Below, one piece after another: positions 1 through 8,049 of a stretch of 64,000 bases of DNA. The stretch's first letter is position 1, and every line of letters begins with the position of its first letter. A program made the position numbers and the translations under genes. Under the pieces are notes generated by a model, which worked only from the letters and a program-made list of their open reading frames with translations, made no database searches and had not been told where the DNA came from. The stretch is from NCEH01 sp043195095 (GTDB lineage Bacteria > Pseudomonadota > Alphaproteobacteria > Rhizobiales > Xanthobacteraceae), in the NCBI RefSeq assembly GCF_043195095.1, contig NZ_JBAFWN010000002.1. The stretch is one strand, 5' to 3'.

Positions 1-1
1 G

Positions 2-637
2 CAAGGACCCGGCAGCGATCTGTCCGGCGGTGAAGATCACCCCGTCGTGCATGTCTGCCACGGCGATGCGCGCGCTTATGCGCTCTGGCGCGGCAAGGAC
101 CTGCCGAGCGAGGCCGAATGGGAATTCGCCGCGCGCGGCGGCCTCGAGGGTGCGGAGTTCGCCTGGGGCGACGAGCTGGTGCCGGGCGGCGTTCACCGCG
201 CCAATACCTGGCAGGGCGCGTTTCCGTACCAGAACCTGGCCGAGGACGGCCATGTCGGCACCTCGCCGGTCACCGCCTTTGCACGCAATGGCTACGGCCT
301 CTTCGACATGATCGGCAATGTCTGGGAATGGACCGACGACTGGTACGCTCCCCATCCGTTCGCTGATACCGCGAAAGCCTGCTGCCTGCCGCGCAATCCG
401 CGTGGTGGCCGGCCGCAGGACAGCCTTGATCCGGCCAGCCCCGGCGCGCCGCGCAAGGTGCTGAAGGGCGGTTCGCATCTGTGCGCGCCCAGCTATTGCC
501 GGCGCTACCGTCCCGCCGCCCGCCAGCCACAGACCCTCGACACGGCCTCGGTGCATATCGGTTTTCGCTGCATCCGCCGTGTCGCCCCCCCCCCTGAGCC
601 CATCCTTTGGACGATCCGATATCGAGGACTGACTTGA
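2..637 (+). CDS. Formylglycine-generating enzyme family protein (5' partial)
   Basis: This is the C-terminal part of an FGE-sulfatase domain protein; the reading frame is open to the window edge, so the start lies upstream. FGE oxidises the active-site cysteine of sulfatases to formylglycine in the cytoplasm before export. The family core GNVWEWTDDWY is visible, as is the GGSHLCAPSYCRRYR segment, which carries the cysteine pair matching the catalytic Cys of aerobic, copper-dependent FGEs. The stop codon (635-637) overlaps the TTG start of the sulfatase that is its probable substrate. A run of ten C (585-594) lies close to the 3' end and shifts the C-terminal tail if it changes length. Confidence 0.9.
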   Translation, partial: QGPGSDLSGGEDHPVVHVCHGDARAYALWRGKDLPSEAEWEFAARGGLEGAEFAWGDELVPGGVHRANTWQGAFPYQNLAEDGHVGTSPVTAFARNGYGLFDMIGNVWEWTDDWYAPHPFADTAKACCLPRNPRGGRPQDSLDPASPGAPRKVLKGGSHLCAPSYCRRYRPAARQPQTLDTASVHIGFRCIRRVAPPPEPILWTIRYRGLT

Positions 638-2112
638 CCGATCGTGATGCCTCTTCCCCGCCCGCGCTTTCCTTCGCCCCGAGCCGACGAGATGTGCTGG
701 CCAGCGGCGCCGGCTTCCTGGCCGCCGTCTCCGGCCTCTCCCTGCTCGCTTCCGGCGCCCGTGCGCAGAACGCGCCGCGCCCGCACATTCTCTACATCAT
801 GGCCGACGATTTGGGCTTTGCCGATGTCGGCTTCCACGGCTCGGACATCCGCACGCCGCACATCGACGCGCTGGCGGCGGGCGGCGCCAAGCTGAGCCAA
901 TTCTACACCCAGCCCCTTTGCACGCCGACCCGCGCGGCGCTGATGACCGGACGCTACCCGATGCGCTACGGCCTTCAGGTGGGTGTAATCCCCTCCGGTG
1001 CCCATTATGGCCTTGCGACCGACGAATTCCTGCTGCCGCAGGCGCTGAGAGAGGTCGGCTACCGCACGGCGCTGGTCGGAAAATGGCATCTCGGCCATGC
1101 TGACCGGAAATACTGGCCGCGCCAGCGCGGCTTCGACTATTTCTACGGCCCGCTGGTCGGCGAGATCGAGCATTTCAAGCACGAGGCGCACGGCGTCACC
1201 GACTGGTATCGCGATAATGCGCTGCTGAAGGAAGAAGGCTACGACACCGAGCTGTTCGGCGCCGACGCGGTCCGCCTGATCGGCGGGCACGACCCGAAGA
1301 CGCCGCTCTTCCTCTACCTTGCCTTCACCGCCCCGCACACGCCGTACCAGGCGCCGCAACATTATCTCGACCAATATGCGGGCATTGCCGATCCGCAGCG
1401 CCGGGCCTATGCGGCGATGATCACAGCCATGGACACGCAGATCGGCAAGGTGATGGCGGCGCTGGAGGCGCGCGGTCTGCGGGAGAATACGCTGATCGTC
1501 TTCCACAGCGACAATGGCGGCACGCGCAACAAGTTGTTCGCCGGCGAGGGCGCGGTCGCGGGCGACCTGCCCCCGAACAACACGCCGCTGCGCGAAGGCA
1601 AGGGCTCCCTCTATGAGGGCGGCACCCGGGTGGTGGCGCTCGCCAACTGGCCCGGCCGCATCGCGCCGGGCACGGCGGACGGCGTTATGCATGTGGTCGA
1701 CATGCTCCCGACGCTGGCCAAGCTCGCCGGTGCCCAGCTCGGCAAAGCCAAGCCGCTCGACGGCGCCGATGTCTGGCCCGCCCTTGCGACGGGACGGCCG
1801 GGGCGCGCCGAAGTGCTCTATAATGTCGAGCCGACCCAGGGCGCGGTGCGCGAGGGCGACTGGAAGCTCGTCTGGCATGTGGCGCTGCCGCCCAAGGTCG
1901 AGCTGTTCGACCTCGCCAAGGACCCATCGGAAAGCACCGACCTCTCCGCCGCCCACCCCGACAAGGTGGCGCAGATGCAGCAGCGCGTGGTGGAGTTCGC
2001 ACGCACCATGGCGCCCCCGCTCTTCTACAGCGCCGCGTTGAAGTCGACCCTTTCCGCGCCCTTGTCGACGCCCGGCGAAGCGCTCTACGAGATGGGCCTG
2101 GAGAACGACTGA
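634..2112 (+). CDS. Tat-exported arylsulfatase
   Basis: Type I sulfatase of the alkaline-phosphatase superfamily, expected to hydrolyse sulfate esters in the periplasm. The N-terminus carries a twin-arginine signal (SRRDVLASGAGF, then a hydrophobic stretch to ARAQ). The mature start has the metal-binding ILYIMADDLGFADVG, and LCTPTRAALMTGRYP contains the C-x-P-x-R signature whose Cys becomes formylglycine. HSDNGG and KWHLGH are further family motifs. I choose TTG 634 because GAGG lies 7 bases upstream and the codon overlaps the FGE stop (TTGA); an upstream TTG at 607 is the alternative. The adjacent FGE is the obvious maturase. The natural substrate cannot be read from sequence. Confidence 0.9.
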   Translation: MTDRDASSPPALSFAPSRRDVLASGAGFLAAVSGLSLLASGARAQNAPRPHILYIMADDLGFADVGFHGSDIRTPHIDALAAGGAKLSQFYTQPLCTPTRAALMTGRYPMRYGLQVGVIPSGAHYGLATDEFLLPQALREVGYRTALVGKWHLGHADRKYWPRQRGFDYFYGPLVGEIEHFKHEAHGVTDWYRDNALLKEEGYDTELFGADAVRLIGGHDPKTPLFLYLAFTAPHTPYQAPQHYLDQYAGIADPQRRAYAAMITAMDTQIGKVMAALEARGLRENTLIVFHSDNGGTRNKLFAGEGAVAGDLPPNNTPLREGKGSLYEGGTRVVALANWPGRIAPGTADGVMHVVDMLPTLAKLAGAQLGKAKPLDGADVWPALATGRPGRAEVLYNVEPTQGAVREGDWKLVWHVALPPKVELFDLAKDPSESTDLSAAHPDKVAQMQQRVVEFARTMAPPLFYSAALKSTLSAPLSTPGEALYEMGLEND

Positions 2113-2951
2113 TGCGCGCGCCCCGTTTTCCAGCCGCTCGCGCTTTCTGCGCCGCGGGTCTGTTCGGCGTCGCGTCCTTGCTGACGCTCGCGGGCACCGC
2201 ACCGGCGCGCGCGGCCGATCTGCCGGCCCCGGTGCCGGCTCCTCCTCCCCTGGTCACGGGGGTTAATCCCGATGCACCGGTGTTTTTCGGTACGCTTTAT
2301 CTCTGGGGCAGCTCGCTCGCCGGCACCACCTCGACCCTGCCGCCCCTGCCGGCCACACACATTGACCTCAGCTTCAAGGATGTGCTGGAGGACCTCAACG
2401 GCGCCATCATGGGCGCGGGAGAAATGCGCGTCGGACGCTGGGGTTTCCTCGCCGACGTGATGTTCACCCAGGTGACGCCCACCGGCACCTTGCCGGGCCC
2501 CTTCCAGTCCGACGTGTCGGTGCGCTCGCGCAGCCTGACCTTATCGGCGGACGCGCTCTACCGCTTCTACGACTCCGACACGCTGAACGTCGATGCCGGC
2601 GCGGGCCTGCGCTACTGGCGCCTCGGCAACAGGCTCACCATCGACCCGTTCGTCCTGCCGACCTCGATCAGCTACAGCCAGACGGAGAATTGGGTCGATC
2701 CGGTGATCGCCGGCCGCATCCAGGCCCGGCTCGGCGGTCCGTGGAGCGTGACGCTCTTCGGCGACATCGGTGGCTTTGGCGTGGGCTCGCAATCAACCTG
2801 GCAGGCGATCGGCACCGTCAATTACCAGTGGAACGAGAAGCTCGCCCTGCGCGCCGGCTATCGCGCACTCTCGGTCGATTATGAAAACGGCAGCTTCCGC
2901 TATGACGTGCTGATGCAGGGCCCGATCCTCGGCGCCACCTATCGCTTCTAG
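2112..2951 (+). CDS. Outer-membrane beta-barrel-like protein
   Basis: A 279-residue exported protein with an N-terminal signal peptide (cleavage probably after ARAAD, residues 30-35) and a Pro-rich linker. Alternating hydrophobic strands follow, and the chain ends in ATYRF, the terminal aromatic typical of outer-membrane barrels. It resembles alphaproteobacterial Omp25-like small barrels in layout, but I cannot assign a named family. The start overlaps the sulfatase stop by one base (TGATG), so the three genes form one operon. Its position suggests a surface or porin role linked to sulfated substrates; this is inference. Confidence 0.7.
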   Translation: MRAPRFPAARAFCAAGLFGVASLLTLAGTAPARAADLPAPVPAPPPLVTGVNPDAPVFFGTLYLWGSSLAGTTSTLPPLPATHIDLSFKDVLEDLNGAIMGAGEMRVGRWGFLADVMFTQVTPTGTLPGPFQSDVSVRSRSLTLSADALYRFYDSDTLNVDAGAGLRYWRLGNRLTIDPFVLPTSISYSQTENWVDPVIAGRIQARLGGPWSVTLFGDIGGFGVGSQSTWQAIGTVNYQWNEKLALRAGYRALSVDYENGSFRYDVLMQGPILGATYRF

Positions 2952-3156
2952 GGCCGGATCGGCCTGCAAGGACAGCGCCCCCCGACCGTCCGGCGACGGG
3001 AAGCGCGCGCTTGGCAAGGCGCCACTCCGACTGAGCGAATTGACACGATTTTTACCGCCCGCGCATAACGTAACCTGCTGGAAGGCGGGTGATTTGCGGT
3101 GCCAGGTGGCCAATCGCACAGTTGCACATCGCCGAAAACCGAAGGGGGATTGCAGG

Positions 3157-4980
3157 ATGTGCATCGCGTGTGATTGGGCACCCTATTTCGAGGCGTTCGG
3201 CCGGGCGAGCGGCCTGAACCGCCGGTCGGTTCTCAGCGCCGGCATGGCGATGACGGCAGCGGCAGCCATCGCGCCCATCTTCCGCGCGACCGAGGTGAGG
3301 GCGCAAGACACCCGCGCGACCGCTGCCGGCGATGGCGCAGCCGATTTCGTGTTCCGCAACGGCCCGGTCTATACGCTCTCTGGCACGCAGCCCTGGGCGA
3401 AAGCGGTCGCGGTGCGCGGCAAGACCATCATCCATGTGGGCGACGAGGCCGGCGCCATGGCGCTCGCCGGCCCGAAGACGCAGATCATAGACCTGAAGGG
3501 CCGCCTGCTCATGCCAGGCTTCGTCGAGGGGCACACCCACCCCTTGCTTGGCGCCTTCCTCACGTCCGGCATTGATCTCCAACTGCCGACCCTGAAGGAT
3601 GCGCTCGCCGCCATCGAGCAATATGCGAAGGAAAACCCCACCGGCCCGATCCGCGGCTTCGGCTGGCGCGTCGACATGTTCCCGCCCGAGGGCCCGAGCC
3701 GCGCCGAACTCGACCGGATCCTGCCCGATCGGCCGGCCTTCTTCTTCGCCATCGATGGCCACAGCCTCTGGGTGAATTCCAAGGCGCTGGAGATGGCGGG
3801 CGTCAACCGCGACACGCCGGACCCCATCCCGCGCTTCAGCTATTACGCCCGTGACGAGAAAGGCGAGCCAACCGGCTACGTGCTGGAGGTGAATGCGGTG
3901 CTCTCCCTCGTCAACGCGGTGGAGCCGATCACTGCCGCGGCCCTGGGCAAGCTGCTGGAGGGCTGGCTGCCCAAGGCCGCCGCCGCCGGCATCACCTCGA
4001 TCTTCGACGCCGGCGTTCCACCCATCGGCTCCGACCAGGCCGCCGTGATCAATCTCTATGTGGACGCCGAGAAGCGCGACGTCCTCCCGTTCCGGGTCTC
4101 GGCCTCCTATTCGGTGAAGAGCCTGCCCATCGACGATGTGGTCGAGAAGATGAAGGACGTGCGCAGCCGGGTTTCGAGCGAATTGGTCCATGTGGATATC
4201 GTCAAGATCGTCGGCGACGGCTCGCAAGGCGGCTATACGGCATGGCTGATCGAGCCCTATGCCGACATGCCCAGCTCGACCGGCGCCTCGCCCTTCACCG
4301 AGGAGCAGTGGCACCAGCTTATCGGCGCCGTCGATGCCGCTGGCTTTGACGTGCATGTTCATGCCTGCGGCGAGCGCACGGCGCGCGTGGCCCTCGATTC
4401 GATCGAGAAGGCGATCGCCGTGAACCCCAAGCGCGACCGCCGCAACGCCATCGCCCATCTGGTCTATGTGGAGGACAGCGACAATCCGCGCTTCGCAAAG
4501 CTGGGCGTGACGGCTCAATTTTCCGCCAATTGGTCGTCGGCCGATCCGGACACGCTGGTGAACATGACCGCGCGCTACGGGCAGCCGCGCGCCAGCCGGA
4601 TGTACCGGACGAAGACCATTCTCAACCAAGGCGGGCGGGTGTCGTTCGGCACCGATTGGCCTGCGGCGGGCTATTTCTCCACCTACAAGCCGCTCGATTC
4701 CATCGAGGTGGGCGTCACCCGGCAGCTGATCGGCAAAGCCGATGCCCCCGTGCTGGCGCCGGCCGACGAGCGACTGACGGTGGCCGAGGCCATTCACGCC
4801 AACACGCTCGGCGCCGCCTACCAGATCCGCATGGAGGACAAGGTGGGATCGCTGGAGGTGGGCAAGCTTGCCGACCTGATCATTCTCGATCGCAACATCC
4901 TCGAAGGCGACCCGCGCGATATCCACAAGGCGAAGGTGGAGCTGACCATGATGAACGGCAAGATTCGCCATAAGGCATAA
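3157..4980 (+). CDS. Tat-exported amidohydrolase (Amidohydro_3, YtcJ-like)
   Basis: A 607-residue metal-dependent hydrolase. It opens with MCIACDW, then a twin-arginine signal (NRRSVLSAGMAM to VRAQ). The amidohydrolase domain shows GFVEGHTHPLL (first metal HxH), VKIVGDGSQGG, HVHACGERTAR, an IAHLVYV histidine and the FGTDWPAAG aspartate. The ATG at 3157 follows AGGGGG and is preferred over the longer frame opening at 3040, whose first 39 codons look non-coding. The family hydrolyses C-N bonds of amides or cyclic substrates; this substrate is unknown. The region 2952-3156 holds no gene. The Cys pair before the signal peptide is unusual. Confidence 0.88.
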   Translation: MCIACDWAPYFEAFGRASGLNRRSVLSAGMAMTAAAAIAPIFRATEVRAQDTRATAAGDGAADFVFRNGPVYTLSGTQPWAKAVAVRGKTIIHVGDEAGAMALAGPKTQIIDLKGRLLMPGFVEGHTHPLLGAFLTSGIDLQLPTLKDALAAIEQYAKENPTGPIRGFGWRVDMFPPEGPSRAELDRILPDRPAFFFAIDGHSLWVNSKALEMAGVNRDTPDPIPRFSYYARDEKGEPTGYVLEVNAVLSLVNAVEPITAAALGKLLEGWLPKAAAAGITSIFDAGVPPIGSDQAAVINLYVDAEKRDVLPFRVSASYSVKSLPIDDVVEKMKDVRSRVSSELVHVDIVKIVGDGSQGGYTAWLIEPYADMPSSTGASPFTEEQWHQLIGAVDAAGFDVHVHACGERTARVALDSIEKAIAVNPKRDRRNAIAHLVYVEDSDNPRFAKLGVTAQFSANWSSADPDTLVNMTARYGQPRASRMYRTKTILNQGGRVSFGTDWPAAGYFSTYKPLDSIEVGVTRQLIGKADAPVLAPADERLTVAEAIHANTLGAAYQIRMEDKVGSLEVGKLADLIILDRNILEGDPRDIHKAKVELTMMNGKIRHKA

Positions 4981-5046
4981 GCACGGTGCCCGCTCTGGCA
5001 ATGGCGGCGCACGCGCCGCCCGAACACGCGTAGATAGGAGGATGTC

Positions 5047-5373
5047 ATGAAACCGCTTTTCGGACTGCTGGTGCTTTTATCGGTGCTCGGCAGCCTTTCC
5101 GCCCAAGCTCAGCCGCTTCCCGAAATCTGCTCAAAGAAGAAATCCTGCTTCATGACCTTCGACGGCCCGGACCGAAGCTTCTGCCAGGCCTATGTCGAGG
5201 GGCAATCGTGCTTCATGGCCTTCAACTCTTCGGTCGATCGCGGCTGGTGCCAGCACCTGCGGGAGGGCAAATCCTGTATGATGGCGCTCGACGGCGACGC
5301 ACGGCGCGACTGCGAGGCGGGCCGCATTCCCCGCGAACACCGCCATTGGATGCGGCTTTGCAATAGTTGGTAG
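5047..5373 (+). CDS. Secreted Cys-rich repeat protein
   Basis: A 108-residue protein with a clear Sec signal peptide (hydrophobic residues 5-20, cleavage near AQAQ). The mature part contains three tandem units of about 20-23 residues built as C-x(4-6)-SC-[FM]-M-[AT]-[FL], with eight Cys in total, enough for four disulfides. GGAGG lies just upstream of the ATG. I do not recognise the family. It stands alone between the amidohydrolase and the convergent copper genes. A periplasmic or extracellular disulfide-stabilised binding protein is a reasonable guess, but no function can be assigned. Confidence 0.75.
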   Translation: MKPLFGLLVLLSVLGSLSAQAQPLPEICSKKKSCFMTFDGPDRSFCQAYVEGQSCFMAFNSSVDRGWCQHLREGKSCMMALDGDARRDCEAGRIPREHRHWMRLCNSW

Positions 5374-5483
5374 GGGCTGAAAGCCTGCCTCCGTGGCCTC
5401 GCGGGGCGGCGGGGTTTGGCGGCGTTTGATCGCTGTCATCGCCGCGCCCCCCTTGGCACGGGGGTGTCCAGCCAGCACATAGC

Positions 5484-6368
5484 TCAGCTTGGATCCATCA
5501 GACCGAACACCGCCACCAATGCCAGCACACCCGCGCCGAGGGTGATCTCAACGAATGTCCCGATACGGATGCTTGCGACGGCGCGCTCGGGCCCGGCCCG
5601 AAGGCGCGGCACGAAGACATAGCGGTTGAGAACCGCAATTGCGGTCATGGCGAGGACCAGAACGATCTTCACATCGAGCAGGCGCTGATACGGCGAGGCC
5701 GGATCGACCGGCCATCGCCCGAGGATGAGTGCGGTATTGACAATCCCGGTCGCGATGACCGTTGCCACGGCACTATGCCCGAGACATGAGAAGCGGCGGA
5801 GCGCCGTCGTCGCCTCCGTCCTCAGGAGCGGGTCCCGCAATCGCCCGAGGCACGCCGGCAGGAGGAGGAGCGCTCCAATCCAGAAGCCGCCCGACAACAG
5901 ATGCAGGCCATGATTGAAGATATGCAGCGTGCGCCGCGCACCTTCGTCCATCTGGGCATGGCCGGAGAGGGAGAGGCTCGCCAGCAGCAGAGCGGCGAGC
6001 CCGGCGTGTATTCTGCCCGGGCGCGAGCGCATGGCGAAGGCCGTCGCCGTGAGCAGTGCGAGACCCATGCGCAGCATCCATGCCCAGCCGATCATCGTGC
6101 CGAAGGCGAGCGTTAATAGCGTCACCCCGTCAATGGCCGACGGCCAGCCACCACCGATGACGGCCGCTTCAATCGGCAGCCAGGCGATGCTGGCAGCGAC
6201 GGCGACAACGGCCGCGGCCCTCAGGCCGGCGCCCGCTACAGAGCCGATCTCACGGCCGAGGCGCGGCGGCGCAAGGCAGGCGATGAAGCATCCCGCACCA
6301 AACAGGGCGATCGCCGCCGCCGAGAACAACAGCCGGCAGAGGGCCAGTGCTGTCTCGGGCGCGATCAC
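5484..6368 (-). CDS. copD: CopD-family copper resistance membrane protein
   Basis: A 294-residue integral membrane protein with about eight hydrophobic segments and a CopD domain in the C-terminal half (HIFNHGLHLLSGGFWIGALLLL, a His-rich helix, then LGHSAVATVIATGIVNTALILGRWP). CopD works with periplasmic CopC in copper handling at the inner membrane. I choose the GTG at 6368 because it overlaps the copC stop (GTGA), indicating translational coupling; the longer frame starting at 6431 would lie within copC. Its exact ion specificity is not shown by sequence. Confidence 0.88.
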   Translation of the reverse strand: MIAPETALALCRLLFSAAAIALFGAGCFIACLAPPRLGREIGSVAGAGLRAAAVVAVAASIAWLPIEAAVIGGGWPSAIDGVTLLTLAFGTMIGWAWMLRMGLALLTATAFAMRSRPGRIHAGLAALLLASLSLSGHAQMDEGARRTLHIFNHGLHLLSGGFWIGALLLLPACLGRLRDPLLRTEATTALRRFSCLGHSAVATVIATGIVNTALILGRWPVDPASPYQRLLDVKIVLVLAMTAIAVLNRYVFVPRLRAGPERAVASIRIGTFVEITLGAGVLALVAVFGLMDPS

Positions 6369-6733
6369 GGGCTTACGGTGAACGAGTAGGAACCGTGGGT
6401 GGTGTGGCCATCCTTGGAAAGCGCATGCCATTCGACGGTATATCTGCCGGCAGCAAGCGGGGCGTTTAGCGGAACGCTCATCTGCTTGTCGTCGCCGGGC
6501 GCGAGCACGGGCTTGCCGGTCGGGATGGGCTGGCCGCTCGCTTCCTTGAGGGTGACCCCGCTGAGACCGATCTCAAGGCCCTCCGAGAAGCCGAGCGAAA
6601 GGGTGCTCGGCGAGGCCGCCACCGCATCGTTGGCGGCGGGCGTCTGCGTTGTGAGATGGGCATGGGCGAGGGCGGCGCCGGCGGATAGGACGCTGAAGGC
6701 GAGGGCGAGCACGGGGGCAATCGGACGTTTCAT
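6365..6733 (-). CDS. copC: CopC-domain periplasmic copper-binding protein
   Basis: A 122-residue exported protein: signal peptide to ALA, mature N-terminus HAHLTTQTPA, then the single CopC beta-barrel. The N-terminal His and the DGHTTHGSYSF motif near the C-terminus match the Cu(II) site of CopC proteins. It precedes copD with a 4-base overlap. The ATG at 6733 is chosen because the signal peptide starts there; the frame extends upstream to 6862 without signal-peptide character. Copper delivery could also matter for the copper-dependent FGE at the window start, but that link is only inferred. Confidence 0.9.
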   Translation of the reverse strand: MKRPIAPVLALAFSVLSAGAALAHAHLTTQTPAANDAVAASPSTLSLGFSEGLEIGLSGVTLKEASGQPIPTGKPVLAPGDDKQMSVPLNAPLAAGRYTVEWHALSKDGHTTHGSYSFTVSP

Positions 6734-6881
6734 GTTCTGGATCCTCAACCACAATCTGGGCCCTTGCGCGGAGCCGCGATCGCGCTTTGTCGATGTCGCG
6801 CCGGGCAGCGGGACGTTCGGGTGACACATCGGGCGCGGCAGCCCGCGAAGGGGGCGGCGCATCGCCGCCCCACGGGCTCGC

Positions 6882-7307
6882 TCAGTAGCTTGCGGCCGGA
6901 TTGACCTGCCAGATCTCGTCGGCGAGCTTGCCGTCGCGATAGAGCAGTATGTAGCGCACCTTGACGGTGTTCTTGCCGGCGAAGGTGACGTCTGCCGTCA
7001 CCGTGCCGCCCTTGGGGTTGGCGGCTTCGGTGGTCGTGGCGATGGTCGCCTTCTGGCTGCCCTGCGCAGCGAAGAACTTCGTCCAGACCTCCTTGATCTT
7101 GTCGGCCTGGCCATAAGTGCCGTCGAGCGGGCCACCGACCCAGTGCAGGGTCGCGGCGGGAGCATAGGCGGAGGTGACGGAGGCGAGATCACCGCTGGCG
7201 ATCGCCGCGATGCGGGTCTTGGCGAGGTCCTCGGCGGGGCCGGCCATCGCCGAGGAGGCGGAGGCGGCGAGGAGAGCGAGACCGGCGGCAAGGATGGGAA
7301 GGCGCAT
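6882..7307 (-). CDS. Secreted NTF2/SnoaL-like protein
   Basis: A 141-residue protein with a Sec signal (MRLPILAAGLALLAASASSAMA) and an NTF2-like alpha+beta fold: an N-terminal helix with AEDLAKTRIAAIASGD, the segment LHWVGGPLDGTYGQADKIKEVWTKFF, and strands ending DEIWQVN. Such proteins may be nuclear-transport-factor-like enzymes or ligand binders; no catalytic residues can be named. GGAG precedes the ATG at 7307. It lies upstream of copC in the same direction with a gap of about 150 bases and is divergent from the DUF305 gene. Confidence 0.8.
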   Translation of the reverse strand: MRLPILAAGLALLAASASSAMAGPAEDLAKTRIAAIASGDLASVTSAYAPAATLHWVGGPLDGTYGQADKIKEVWTKFFAAQGSQKATIATTTEAANPKGGTVTADVTFAGKNTVKVRYILLYRDGKLADEIWQVNPAASY

Positions 7308-7533
7308 GGTGTGGTGTCTCCAGGAGTGGCTATGTAGTCGGAGACTCCCCGCGCGACGGTTTATTCCCGCCTGCCGCATGATTTTCGCTTTTCTCTTTTC
7401 GGCATCCCACGCGAGCTGCCGACGCCGGACGCCCGGGGCTAATCCAGAGAAAATTTCGTGCCGCGCCGGAATAATCGGGCTTCCGGGGTGTCCAACCTCC
7501 TGAAGGCGCCATCGCGCCGAAGGAGAAGAGTCC

Positions 7534-8037
7534 ATGCGACAACGACATCTCGTCTGTGTCGGCGCAGTGCTGGCCGCGTGCCTCGCCGGCGCCGCCGCAC
7601 AGGCCCATGACCACGTCCATCCCGACGCGGCCGCGGTCGCCAGCACGGCCCCCGCCAGCGATGAAACGCCCTTCCTCGCCGAGAACGCGGCCGCCATGGA
7701 CAAGATGATGGCGGACATGGAGGTCAAGCCGACCGGCGATATCGAAGCCGATTTCACGGCGATGATGATCCCCCATCATCAGGGCGCCATCGACATGGCG
7801 GTGGCCTATCTGCGCTACGGCAAGAACCCGCAGCTGCGGCGCATCGCGCAGGAAATCGTGGTCGAGCAGCAGCAGGAAATCGTCGCGATGCGCCTCGCGC
7901 TTGGCCAGCCCCTGCCCCCCTCCGCGCCGGCACAGACCCAGCCGGATGCCGCTTCCGCCCCGCCTCATCCCGCCCAGGGCAATGCGCCCATGGCGCACGA
8001 CGCCCCCATGACGCAGCCGGCCGCTCCGGCGAAATAG
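7534..8037 (+). CDS. DUF305 family periplasmic protein
   Basis: A 167-residue exported protein: signal peptide to AQAHDHVHPD, then a four-helix DUF305 domain with the signature MMIPHHQGAIDMA and a helix rich in Glu/Gln/Met, then a Pro/Ala/His-rich tail. DUF305 proteins are ferritin-like in fold and often sit near copper or other metal genes. AAGGAG lies upstream of the ATG. It begins a plus-strand run with the YVTN propeller (12-base gap). A metal-binding role is plausible, given many His and Met, but unproven. Confidence 0.88.
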   Translation: MRQRHLVCVGAVLAACLAGAAAQAHDHVHPDAAAVASTAPASDETPFLAENAAAMDKMMADMEVKPTGDIEADFTAMMIPHHQGAIDMAVAYLRYGKNPQLRRIAQEIVVEQQQEIVAMRLALGQPLPPSAPAQTQPDAASAPPHPAQGNAPMAHDAPMTQPAAPAK

Positions 8038-8049
8038 GAAAGACCACCG

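Noticed and set aside
505..2202. A long minus-strand open frame opposite the sulfatase
   Set aside because: It is Arg/Gly/Ala-rich, has no family motifs and mirrors a well-supported plus-strand gene; typical of high-G+C antisense frames.
3052..5001. A 649-codon minus-strand frame opposite the amidohydrolase
   Set aside because: Antisense shadow; the plus strand carries signal peptide, HxH and all metal motifs.
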